Both the position numbers and the translations under genes were made by a program. A model generated the notes under the pieces. The model had not been told where the DNA came from and did not search any database. It worked only from the letters and a program-made list of their open reading frames with translations. Positions 32,560-40,329 of a stretch of DNA of 64,000 nt are shown here, in pieces; positions within the stretch are counted from its first letter, which is position 1, and every line of letters starts with the position of its first letter. This DNA comes from Pomphorhynchus laevis (taxonomy: Eukaryota; Acanthocephala; Palaeacanthocephala; Echinorhynchida; Pomphorhynchidae), in assembly GCA_012934845.2 (NCBI GenBank), contig WNNJ02000950.1:62001-126000 (forward strand). Reading direction: 5' to 3'.

Positions 32560-32641
32560 GTCACAAGGCAGCCGAAAAGTCATCGAGATGGATCATACTA
32601 CTGATAAGCGTTGCCGGTCATCTCTGATGTCTAGTAGTGAC
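32560..32641 (+). ncRNA. Permuted-order hammerhead motif, R2 unit 2 (altered)
   Basis: Same layout with outer helix GTCAC/GTGAC (32560-32564, 32637-32641). The core strand reads CTGATAAG (32601-32608), a change expected to abolish cleavage. GGCAGC now faces GTTGCC, leaving one G-U pair. Confidence 0.5.
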
Positions 32642-32899
32642 GAATAGTATGCTGATCGTTGAGTGTAGTCCAGTTAATTACCGACAGCAGCTTTTAACAT
32701 ATTCCCGTATTCCAATGGAATCCTGGACCGTTGTTATGAATTATCTTTGATGCAATCTATATGATATATATAATTCGTCAGTGTGTTCAAACCACGGTCT
32801 GGGGTCTCTTTCAGGCTCATTGTTATGTAATTAGTATAATGTAGAACCAGACAAACAAGTACGTTTATTTAATTAGATATCAACAAATTTGGCAAAAAC

Positions 32900-32929
32900 G
32901 TTTCGGCACTGCGCCTTCTTTATTTATCA
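32900..32929 (-). ncRNA. Hammerhead-like remnant of a PLE terminal repeat
   Basis: Minus strand TGATAAATAAAGAAGGCGC, AGT, GCCGAAAC: stem II hairpin and GAAA strand are kept and the CUGAUGA strand is decayed. Similar remnants lie at 812-838, 7868-7905 and 35190-35220. Confidence 0.4.
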
Positions 32930-32944
32930 CAGTTATTTTGGCTG

Positions 32945-33480
32945 CACACCGCAAGTGTAGTACAGTGTTCGATTGCGTCTCGAGCAGACTTCCTTATCAC
33001 TCCTAGACGAGCTAATGGTAGCCGACAGCACTCATAAGTAGGGTGAACCACCATCAGTCGTTTCGGCTGCCCTTGTGAAATATTAAAAAGGCATCTCCGA
33101 GAATTTGCTTCCGTGGTAGCATGGACCTATCCTCTTTTAACTAACCATGTGCTTTCCGGATCATCCCAATTTTATTTGGCTGGAATTTTACTTGCTGTCG
33201 TTGCTTGCTTTCTCACAGGATCCTTTGGATGATACATTTTTATAATTTTAAATTAGAATGTGTAAAACTGTGCACCGGAAGCTAAAAAGTTTTAGTTTCA
33301 TAATCGTAGATGTTGTCAAAAACAGGAGTTCGATTGCGTGCAGAGCAGACTTCCTTATCACTCCTAGACGAGCTGATGGTATCCGGCAGCACTTATCAGT
33401 AGGGTGAACCACCATTAGTCGTATCGGCTGTCTTGTGATATATTAAAAAGGCATCTCCGAGAATTTGCTACTTGTCCCTT
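32945..33480 (-). mobile_element. Retrozyme-like tandem repeat R3, about 1.5 units
   Basis: Two motifs 360 bp apart on the minus strand. Unit landmarks are GGCATCTCCGAGAATTTGCT and AACCATGTGCTTTCCGGATC. Directly follows R2 in opposite orientation. No coding capacity. Confidence 0.65.
32996..33079 (-). ncRNA. R3 hammerhead-type motif, altered core
   Basis: Minus strand GGCAGC, CGAAAC, GACTGATGG..., CCTA, CTTATGAG (changed from CTGATGAG), GCTGTC, CCATTAGCTCGTC, TAGGAG. A second copy at 33356-33441 has further changes (GATAC in place of GAAAC). The best R3 copy is 38747-38831. Confidence 0.45.
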
Positions 33481-34095
33481 GATTTTGTGTGTATTGTTGT
33501 CCATTGAATTCAATATATTATTTCTAAGAATTATTTCCACTTATTTAATAACAAAATCCTGTGTCTGTGACGATAACTTGGATTTCAATAGCATATTTTT
33601 AATTGATATTATCCCTTCAGATATTGGGATGCTTGGATACAAACTTTGCACATCCGCTGTCACTAGTTTTCCGTCAATTAGCCACTTGTTCTATTCTGAT
33701 TTAATCCGGGCTATAAATTCCTGCAAGCTTTCAATATGAGAAGGTACTAATTTTAAAAGAGGTTTCAAGATGTGATGTATGTATCTCGACAAATACTCAG
33801 TCAGAGTTCCTAGACAGCTAACAATGGGCCGTCCAATGAATACTTTCTGTGATTTATGGACTTTTGGTAGCATATAGAATGTACCGCTCTTTTGACTTTT
33901 TTGTATTAGCATTTCTCCCTGTGTAACCTCTATATTTCCGATCGATATATACATGTCTATATGGTTGATTACCGCATTGTTGCATTCTTTTAAACGAGAA
34001 TGTGATACTTCATGGTATGTAGGACCTACTAATTGTCTTTGTGCATCTTCTATATATTCTTTGTAACTCCATACTACGACCTGTTGTAGCACACA
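33479..34095 (-). mobile_element. Classical PLE P2, N-terminal RT half
   Basis: Minus-strand frame 33691-34101 gives GTFYMLPKVHKSQKVFIGRP, IVSCLGTLTEYLSRYIHHIL and SLQEFIARIKSE; below it LVTADVQSLYPSIPISEGII (motif A) lies in 33540-33690. These are RT fingers and palm motif A of a PLE. The element ends against the same family's C-terminal half in opposite orientation. Confidence 0.8.
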
Positions 34096-34180
34096 GGCCA
34101 TATTATGGCCTGTGTACTACAGGCCATACTACTTTTTGGTACTACAGGCCATACTACTGTGTACTACTTTTCACTCAAGG
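34096..34180. repeat. Short palindromic and direct repeats at a PLE inversion point
   Basis: The unit TACTACAGGCCATA recurs three to four times in both orientations (GGCCATAT/ATGGCC around 34100). It lies exactly between the two opposed PLE halves. Confidence 0.6.
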
Positions 34181-35235
34181 AAATAGAGTTAATTTTCTGG
34201 ACTTGACGATCTATAAAGATATGGGAAAATTTAAGACTACATTTTATCGGAAGCCTGAGTTTCACCCTTTGCACCTTCACATGTTTAGTTATCATCCACA
34301 TTCGCTAAAGCGAAATGTTATCTACAATGAGGCGCTATGAATCAAACGTAACTGTACTGACCGATCATAATTTGAAAAACATGTAAACATTTTAGTACAA
34401 CAGCTGTTGACGCGGAGTTACAAAAGACGAATTATATATAACCAGATATCCAAAGTGCAAATACGAGATAATATCAAAGAATCAGCAGTCAACTTTAGAA
34501 AGGTACACAGAATGATACTCGATTTTCACCCTTCAATAGGGAATATCAAGCAAGATATTACATTAGCACTTAAAAGTACCCCAAGTGAACAAATTTCTAA
34601 GACAGCAATCGCTTTTCGCACAAAAAGAAGGCTTTTTGACATCTTAATGCGATCTAAGTTACAGGATGTAAAGTCTGACATGGAAAACAAAAGTGTGAAA
34701 TGTGACGACAAAATATGTCGTTCTTGTGAATTAATGTGTAAGTGTGACATTTTTGTAAGGACTACAACTAAAGAGAAATTTACGATAAAAGGGAGAAATA
34801 ATTGTAAAAGCGAAGCTGTCATCTATGTCGGAACATGTACGCAATTCCGACAGCGATATGTAGGATAAACCTCACTAACACTAGCGCGACACCTCAATTC
34901 ACGACGGTCGAATACTAAATGTAAGAGACAGACTGACGGACCAGTAATTCATTCTCTAAAACACATCGATCCAGACTGCATGAGTTATTGCATATGGATG
35001 TCCAATCAAAAGGACGAACGACGGAGAAAGAGATGAAGCTTATTTTAAATGAAAAATTAAGATCAGATGGTCCGTATAGTTTAAACGACGAGTTCCTATT
35101 TATTCTGAGAGATATTACTTAATTTCAGTTGCCTTTATTATTTTTGTTTTTCCGTTGCTATATTTTTAATGTATGCTGTGCTAATATTTTAGATTGAAAA
35201 GGGCTTCGGCCGAAACGTCAATAAATCTGTATTGC
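34180..35235 (+). mobile_element. Classical PLE P2, RT thumb and GIY-YIG half
   Basis: NRVNFLDLTIYKDMGKFKTT and KPEFHPLHLHMFSYHPHSLK (RT thumb) are followed by a 153-codon frame 34407-34868 with a connector, a CxxC..CxC finger (CDDKICRSCELMCKCDIF) and AVIYVGTCTQFRQRYVG (GIY-YIG). The remaining nuclease (RHLNSRRSNTKCK, HSLKHIDPDC) follows a TAA. The 3' end at 35190-35220 holds GGGCTTCGGCCGAAACGTC, a hammerhead remnant. Confidence 0.8.
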
Positions 35236-35466
35236 TAATTGTTGAGTCAATTTGATTATTTTTAAAGTTATATATGGCTAAATTCGTAAACTAGAATCCT
35301 CAGCAGCGGTCTCAAAATCAAGAAATGATAGATATAACAAAGGAAACAGCACCGCCGCCTGGGATCCTCAGAGGACCATAAATAAATTAGAGGTTTGATT
35401 TAACCAGAACTGTCTATTACACCTATCTGCTTCTCTATATATAGATAATTTCATGCTTATACACTG
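35236..35466. other. Non-coding, nothing recognised
   Basis: Contains a short G/C-richer patch (GCACCGCCGCCTGGGATCC near 35350) but no ORF or known repeat. Confidence 0.3.
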
Positions 35467-35509
35467 CAAGACGGCGTACTGTTTCGGCTTTGAGAAGCCT
35501 CATCAGTTG
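35467..35509 (-). ncRNA. Minimal hammerhead ribozyme, normal strand order
   Basis: Minus strand: CAA, CTGATGAG (complement of 35499-35506), GCTTCTCAAAGC hairpin, CGAAAC, an 8-nt loop, GTC (35470-35472), TTG. Helix II is four pairs, helix III is AC/GT, helix I starts CAA/TTG and can extend through an internal loop to GCTT/AAGC. It belongs to a PLE terminal repeat distinct from R1-R5. Confidence 0.65.
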
Positions 35510-35590
35510 AAGCAAACCGGCGTGTTGAGGATCATTGATAAATTATTCTTGTATTATAATCTTGTTTAAATTTGGAAACTGCCAAAATAA

Positions 35591-35747
35591 GGACAATATT
35601 ATTAGCACTATTAAAAAGAGCTTTCGGATATTGCCTTCTTCAGTTAACTTTACAATTCTTTTGAAGGATTCTTTCAAAAGAATTGTAGAGTTAACTGGAG
35701 CAAGCAATAGCCAAAAGCTCTTTGTAATAGTGCTAATAATATTGTCC
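35591..35747. repeat. Fold-back repeat with hammerhead-like arms
   Basis: Outer arms 35591-35627 and 35711-35747 and inner arms 35642-35665 and 35672-35697 pair nearly perfectly. The left arm on the minus strand reads ACTGAAGAAGGC, AATATC, CGAAAGCTC, a hammerhead-like stem II and GAAA arrangement. No coding content. Confidence 0.6.
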
Positions 35748-35767
35748 GAATTTAATCTTATATATAC

Positions 35768-35900
35768 CTGTGGGTATACTTCATTCTATTGATGAGTGTT
35801 GCCGTGTACTCCTTCATTTCGATGATAAAGTGGTCGTCTAGAAATGACTTTATGACTAAAAGTCGTGAATCAAAGTTCAGTCTATCAAGCAACATCATTA
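35768..35900 (+). mobile_element. Retrozyme R1 remnant
   Basis: Contains TTCTATTGATGAG, GTTGCCG, GTCGTCTAGAAATGAC and the R1 tail GTCGTGAATCAAAGT. The GAAAC strand is missing because the copy begins inside helix III. Confidence 0.5.
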
Positions 35901-36337
35901 TATATACCTTCGAATGAATGTGAGAAAGTTATAACGTAATAGTCATTATTTGTGATTAATTATTAAATTTATATATATTTATATATAAGGTAATTTAGTG
36001 AATTATTTAGTTCAAAATTTAAAAACGCATTTATGTAAGATTCTTTAAAACTACGTTTATGTTGTTTAAGCCTTTTTAAGTTGTGTTTAAGCTGTTGAAA
36101 TTTTTTATTTTGTAATATATAAATTATAGTAACTTTAATTTAGTATTAATTGCCCATTATGCTCGACATAGATATTTAGTAACACGAAAGCTTCAAAATT
36201 TAAGTTTAGCAAGCAATAAATGTTACAGAAAAACTTGCCATTGAACACGGACGTTATTTCTAACATAAAAGAACATGATTTATTGTGTATACTACTTACA
36301 TAAATAAAAATGTATAAATCTTAATTTAGTATACGTT
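35901..36337. other. A/T-rich 3' flank of the TBC1D23-like gene
   Basis: No ORF. On the minus strand this is the 3' UTR side of the gene; AATAAA-like hexamers occur near 36300 and 36215 (minus strand TTTATT on plus). Nothing else recognised. Confidence 0.35.
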
Positions 36338-38101
36338 TTATTGTTTAACAATGTATGCGATGACAATTTGTTTGATGGCCTGCACAAGTTCACTGGCTTT
36401 TGGAACGAAAAGTTTAACGACATCATTGATGAAATTGAAAGTCAACAACTCTGGTTGATTGCAATTTGATGTGATGGTTTTCAGACTTAGCATGCTGTAC
36501 ATAAACGATATTGAGTCGGTAGGGGTATTGTTTTGATAGATAAAATACGAACTATCATGGAAGAAACATAATTGCCTATCGACGGTTATAACGACAAGTC
36601 CTTTGTAATTTAAGTTGTAGTTTTCGAATATCCTAAATGCGTAAAAGCATTGCTTGCTTTCTTTAACAACAGAATTAGTACCATATTGCCGAATTGTTCC
36701 TGGATTGTTTCTGCTGTCTTGTACGATTGTATTAGTTTTGTCGAAATTATCAATCATTAGAATAGAGACAAACTTTAGACAACGTTTCAAAAGAAGCAAG
36801 GCCAAAGTAATAACACTATCTTTATTATTAATATTACTAATCAAACATATATGACAGCATTGACGTATCCTGTTTGCTTGTTTAAAGATATTAGAATGTT
36901 TTTCTTGTTCCGCCAATAGTGCAGTAACAATATTTTTAAACGTCTCCGGTTCAGTAAATACCTGGTTGATATCAACATGGAATGCCTCGTGGATGTAATC
37001 AAGCCTGCACTCATCTGATCTATGACAGAAAACTGAAAAGAATTGACAAGATCTACGTTTATAATCATCTTGATTTATACAAATAACAGGAAATCTGCTA
37101 TCATTATATTCACTTACGATTCTATTAGCGTTAAAAGTTTGAACGTCGCTTTGAACATGGTAACTACTACGAGAAAAATTCTGTTCAGTGGAATTGATTT
37201 TCTTAGTGATAATCGTCGTATCCATGACCATAACCGTGTCCATAATCTGGTGATAACTTTGCATGTTCACAGGTGTAGAGGCCTGGTATATTTCAGAAAT
37301 GTAAATCCAATGCTCAATGTCCTGCTGTGATTTTATTTTAAAATCTGCATAATAATGTGTCAAACCCATTATATCGCAGTTTTTTACGAATACAAGAAGC
37401 AAAAAATAGACAAATGTATCGTCCGATCGTTGTAGATAATGATCCCAAAACTGTACCCAATAAATGTGATCATTGAATCTACTGTAAAAGAATTCACTTT
37501 GCCAGCTTTGAATAAGTAATTTCATAAAATCATAGTATTTAGATAGCAAATCGGGATGGAAGTATAAAATTAGCTTAACAAAGACATCTAATTTAACATG
37601 GCTTGCGTACAGATATCTTATCGGGCGTATAATATTATTAAGTATTATTAGTTCGTCTTCGTCTGGATAGACGGTTGTAAAAAATCGAATCGACATTTTA
37701 TCATCGTCACTGAAAATGTTGTCATTTTTGTTAAAATTGTATGCACACCTGTCCAATAAAATCGCTTTATTGTTTTCTGATTTTAAGCTGCTAATTGTTT
37801 GAAAACATATGCAACTTCGCCATAAGCAATATCTGATCCAATGATGAATATCAGCAGGCAAGCATTGGCAAAATGTAATGCTCCTTATTAGGTTGATATT
37901 GATATAATTCCAATTAGTTGCAAATACGTTATAAAGTTTGTTTACCCAAAAACTTGACAATTCCCCAGAACTAAAATTATTCAGATTTTTCAGGTATGCA
38001 ATTTGACTTCCGTTGTTATCAGAAAAGTAGAAACGTTTGGTTGCTTGAATACTGACATATGTATTTGCAGCAGTATTATGAGGCGTTGCCAGACAATGCA
38101 T
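36338..38101 (-). CDS. TBC1D23: TBC1D23-like protein (TBC, rhodanese-like, C-terminal domain)
   Basis: Intact 587-residue single-exon ORF. Around residue 75, CLPADIHHWIRYCLW matches the start of the TBC domain (family: PLPADLRAKVW). Residues about 165-255 fit the rest of the TBC domain, ending FWDHYLQRSDDTFVYFLLLV. Residues about 355-400 form the rhodanese-like domain (FFSVFCHRSDECRLDYIHEA, FHVDINQVFTEPETF). The C-terminus MLSLKTITSNCNQPELLTFN then VPKASELVQAIKQ matches the PH-like end of TBC1D23. In other animals this is a catalytically inactive TBC protein that links golgins to FAM91A1/WDR11 on endosome-derived vesicles at the trans-Golgi. It is shorter than human (about 700 aa) and strongly diverged. 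Lack of introns suggests a retrogene or intron loss. Start: first ATG after an upstream stop. Confidence 0.65.
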   Translation of the reverse strand: MHCLATPHNTAANTYVSIQATKRFYFSDNNGSQIAYLKNLNNFSSGELSSFWVNKLYNVFATNWNYININLIRSITFCQCLPADIHHWIRYCLWRSCICFQTISSLKSENNKAILLDRCAYNFNKNDNIFSDDDKMSIRFFTTVYPDEDELIILNNIIRPIRYLYASHVKLDVFVKLILYFHPDLLSKYYDFMKLLIQSWQSEFFYSRFNDHIYWVQFWDHYLQRSDDTFVYFLLLVFVKNCDIMGLTHYYADFKIKSQQDIEHWIYISEIYQASTPVNMQSYHQIMDTVMVMDTTIITKKINSTEQNFSRSSYHVQSDVQTFNANRIVSEYNDSRFPVICINQDDYKRRSCQFFSVFCHRSDECRLDYIHEAFHVDINQVFTEPETFKNIVTALLAEQEKHSNIFKQANRIRQCCHICLISNINNKDSVITLALLLLKRCLKFVSILMIDNFDKTNTIVQDSRNNPGTIRQYGTNSVVKESKQCFYAFRIFENYNLNYKGLVVITVDRQLCFFHDSSYFIYQNNTPTDSISFMYSMLSLKTITSNCNQPELLTFNFINDVVKLFVPKASELVQAIKQIVIAYIVKQ

Positions 38102-38714
38102 AGCTTTACTACGAATTTAACAATTATCTTCTAAATTGAGAATATAACTGCAACGTACAGCCTTATTTTTCAATTCCTGTATAGTTATCCAACGACGATC
38201 CGTAACAGTCCAATTTAGAGGTAAGATATAGTAGCTTCATTGACTGCAACTGCATAACAGTGCAGTTTCCATTTGAAGTTAAATGATTTGGAAGCGACGT
38301 GTGTTTCTTCTACTCAGCTGTTAAGATTAAATAATGTACCCGCACTGAACTGTTGATGAATTCAACCAATGTAGGCGATTGATTTATGAATATTAATGTG
38401 TACCATTAGCTTCTAGATTCTGTTGTCAATTAAAAGATGGCAATGTAATCGCCATTTCCTTGATAAGAATTATATCAGCGCGCTTGCCTGTAAGTTTCTC
38501 CATATGTATCATGAACTGCAAATAAAATTTTAAAATTCATGTCAAGGTCACCTTTGGGAATAAAAGCGGAAGGATACATCAAATGTAACACTAGAATTGA
38601 AAATAAAATTTAACTCCAATTTCCGTATAAATGAGCATACCATAACTATTTTACGTTATAAACAGTTAAGGAAAATATGTGCTACGGTTATATTTTATAC
38701 AACAATTGTAAAAC
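38102..38714. other. 5' flank of the TBC1D23-like gene
   Basis: On the minus strand just upstream of the ATG a short frame NWTVTDRRWITIQELKNKAV (about 38140-38215) looks protein-like but is separated from the start by an in-frame stop. It may be an upstream exon fragment or chance. No promoter element could be assigned. Confidence 0.3.
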
Positions 38715-39085
38715 CGGAGTTCGATTACAAGTAGAGCAGACTTCTTTATCACTCCTAGACGAGCTGATGGTAGCCGGCAGCACTCATCAGTAGGGTGAAC
38801 TACCATCAGTCGTTTCGGCTGCCTTGTGATATATTAAATAGGCATTTCCGAGAATTTGCTAACGTGGTAGCATGGGCATAGCCTCTTTAAACTAACCATG
38901 TGCTTTCCGGATCATCCTAATTTTATTCAGCAGGAATTTCACTTGCTGTCGTTGCTTGCTTTCTCACAGGATCCTTTGGATGATACATTTTTATAGTATT
39001 AAATCCGATTGTGTTAAAATGTGCTCCGGTAGCTGAAAATCTTCAGTTTCATAATTGTTATGATTGTCATAATTGTAGATGTTTC
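38715..39085 (-). mobile_element. Retrozyme-like R3, single unit
   Basis: One unit with the R3 landmarks and the best-preserved R3 motif. At its left end (plus coordinates) it begins near AAACCGGAGTTCGATTAC and it ends in a short palindrome at about 39060-39105 (TGTAGATG/CATCTACA). No coding capacity. Confidence 0.6.
38747..38831 (-). ncRNA. Permuted-order hammerhead motif, best R3 copy
   Basis: Minus strand: TATCAC (38831-38826) closes with GTGATA (38752-38747). Between them: GGCAGC, GAAAC (38816-38812), ACGACTGATGGTAG, CCTA, CTGATGAG (38790-38783), GCTGCC, CTACCATCAG plus TCGT, C (38758), TAGG. Helix III is up to 14 pairs with one bulged C; helix I is CCTA/TAGG. All invariant bases are present. 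Confidence 0.6.
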
Positions 39086-39372
39086 ACATCTACAATTGTA
39101 CCATCTAGCCGGGTTCACTATAAATATGTTCATTGATTGCTCGCCTGGTTTATTGCAAATTATGTAATTGCTATATCACTGATATTTCAAACTTATGCAA
39201 TATTATGATGTGTCATAATTGGAAAAGATTTCAGCTTGAATACTTTCATGACGCTCTATTTATCTATAAATTAACCAGAATGTTAAATGATGTATAATTA
39301 AATGTTTAGCAACATAAGAAATGAAAAAAAATTGACAACATAAGTTGGAATATCCACTGAAGTTATTCAGGT
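39086..39372. other. Non-coding
   Basis: No ORF or recognised repeat apart from the small palindrome at its left end. Confidence 0.3.
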
Positions 39373-39437
39373 GTACTACTACACTTAGAGTACCGTGTAT
39401 TTTAGCGCTCTTTGGCACGGTACTTTAAGTGTAGTAC
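39373..39437. repeat. Hairpin, about 23-bp arms
   Basis: GTACTACTACACTTAGAGTA (from 39373) pairs with TACTTTAAGTGTAGTAC (to 39437), followed inward by CCGTG/CACGG. Loop about 18 nt. No coding content. Confidence 0.65.
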
Positions 39438-39633
39438 AACCGTTATTCAATTTGTAAGATTAATTATATTCACATTACTATTGACATATCTTTACTAAAA
39501 CAAAAATTATCTTTACTAAATTTATGAAAAATCCAACAAAAACAAATATAATTATTGTGATTATATTGCATACACGAGCCGCTATTCTTCACTGGTCGGT
39601 TTGATATTATCCTCGTGTGGTTGTTTGATTCCT

Positions 39634-39733
39634 ATCAGCATCACTGTACACTACAATCAGCGTGGGTGGACCTCATCAGCAGTGAGCCCACGCCTACATT
39701 TCGTGTTTCGGTCCTTTTACTGCTTCTGCTGAT
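39634..39733 (-). ncRNA. Permuted-order hammerhead motif, R4 left arm
   Basis: Mirror copy of 39959-40058 on the minus strand, with the outer helix ATCAGCA/TGCTGAT at 39727-39733 and 39634-39640 and identical core strands. Confidence 0.55.
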
Positions 39734-39958
39734 TCCTTGTCGCCGAAATGCTGGTTTATATTTGGCTTATATACCAAATTACACAATTAATGTGTTCTAT
39801 ATTTGGTGTGGGCGGTAACTAATATTCGCAATTCGAATATCGGTGTGTGGTGGATTCGAATTGCGAATATTAGTTACCGCCCACACCAAATATAGAACAC
39901 ATTAATTGTGTAATTTGGTATATAAGCCAAATATAAACCAGCATTTCGGCGACAAGGA

Positions 39959-40058
39959 ATCAGCAAAAGCAGTAAAAGGACCGAAACACGAAATGTAGGC
40001 GTGGGCTCACTGCTGATGAGGTCCACCCACGCTGATTGTAGTGTACAGTGATGCTGAT
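39959..40058 (+). ncRNA. Permuted-order hammerhead motif, R4 right arm
   Basis: Outer helix ATCAGCA (39959-39965) with TGCTGAT (40052-40058). GGAC (39978-39981), C, GAAAC (39983-39987), ACAC (39986-39989), GCGTGGG (39999-40005), CACTG (40008-40012), CTGATGAG (40013-40020), GTCC (40021-40024), CCCACGC (40026-40032), GTGT (40041-40044), A (40045), CAGTG (40046-40050). Helix I CACTG/CAGTG, helix II GTCC/GGAC, helix III ACAC/GTGT plus a distal GCGTGGG/CCCACGC beyond an internal loop. All core bases conform to the hammerhead; only the strand order is abnormal. Confidence 0.6.
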
Positions 40059-40329
40059 AGGAATCAAACAACCACACGAGGATAATATCAAACCGACCAG
40101 TGACAAATATAATTGTCAATTTAAATATTATTTAAAACAATTATTTCGCTCCAAAAAAGTTCGTGATCCTCTAATGCATAGTGATGATGCTTTTTCAATA
40201 GTAAAGCTTAAGTGACGTCGTATTTATGTAATTTGGTCGACTTACCTTGCTTTTTGTTTGACTGGCAGTTTTGTTGATAATTTTCCTTACAATTACTGTT
40301 GTTTTAGACCGTAACTTCCGCTTGTTGAC

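Larger units (their letters stand above)
32070..32775 (+). mobile_element. Retrozyme-like tandem repeat R2, about 2 units
   Basis: Two motifs 366 bp apart (32194 and 32560) with a shared tail (TGCTGATCGTTGAGTG, then CGTATTCC and TGGAATCCTGGACC). The tail has the same arrangement as R1 (TCCAG, CGTATT, CCTGGACCG) but a different sequence. No coding capacity. Confidence 0.65.
39554..40102. mobile_element. Palindromic retrozyme-like element R4
   Basis: Arms 39590-39841 and about 39851-40102 are inverted copies of about 250 bp with only one or two mismatches, around a spacer of under 20 bp. Each arm carries a hammerhead-type motif. ACAAATATAATT flanks the insertion on both sides (39542-39553 and 40103-40114), a likely 12-bp target duplication. 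Arms this alike suggest a recent insertion or conversion. Both arms translate to the same shadow ORF, which is not believed to be a protein. Confidence 0.65.

Noticed and set aside
36654-37330. Plus-strand ORFs inside the TBC1D23-like gene
   Set aside because: Shadows of the minus-strand gene without any motif.
39615-40119. Two matching ORFs on opposite strands
   Set aside because: They are the two arms of the R4 palindrome, read over the ribozyme motif; the frame covers non-coding structured RNA.
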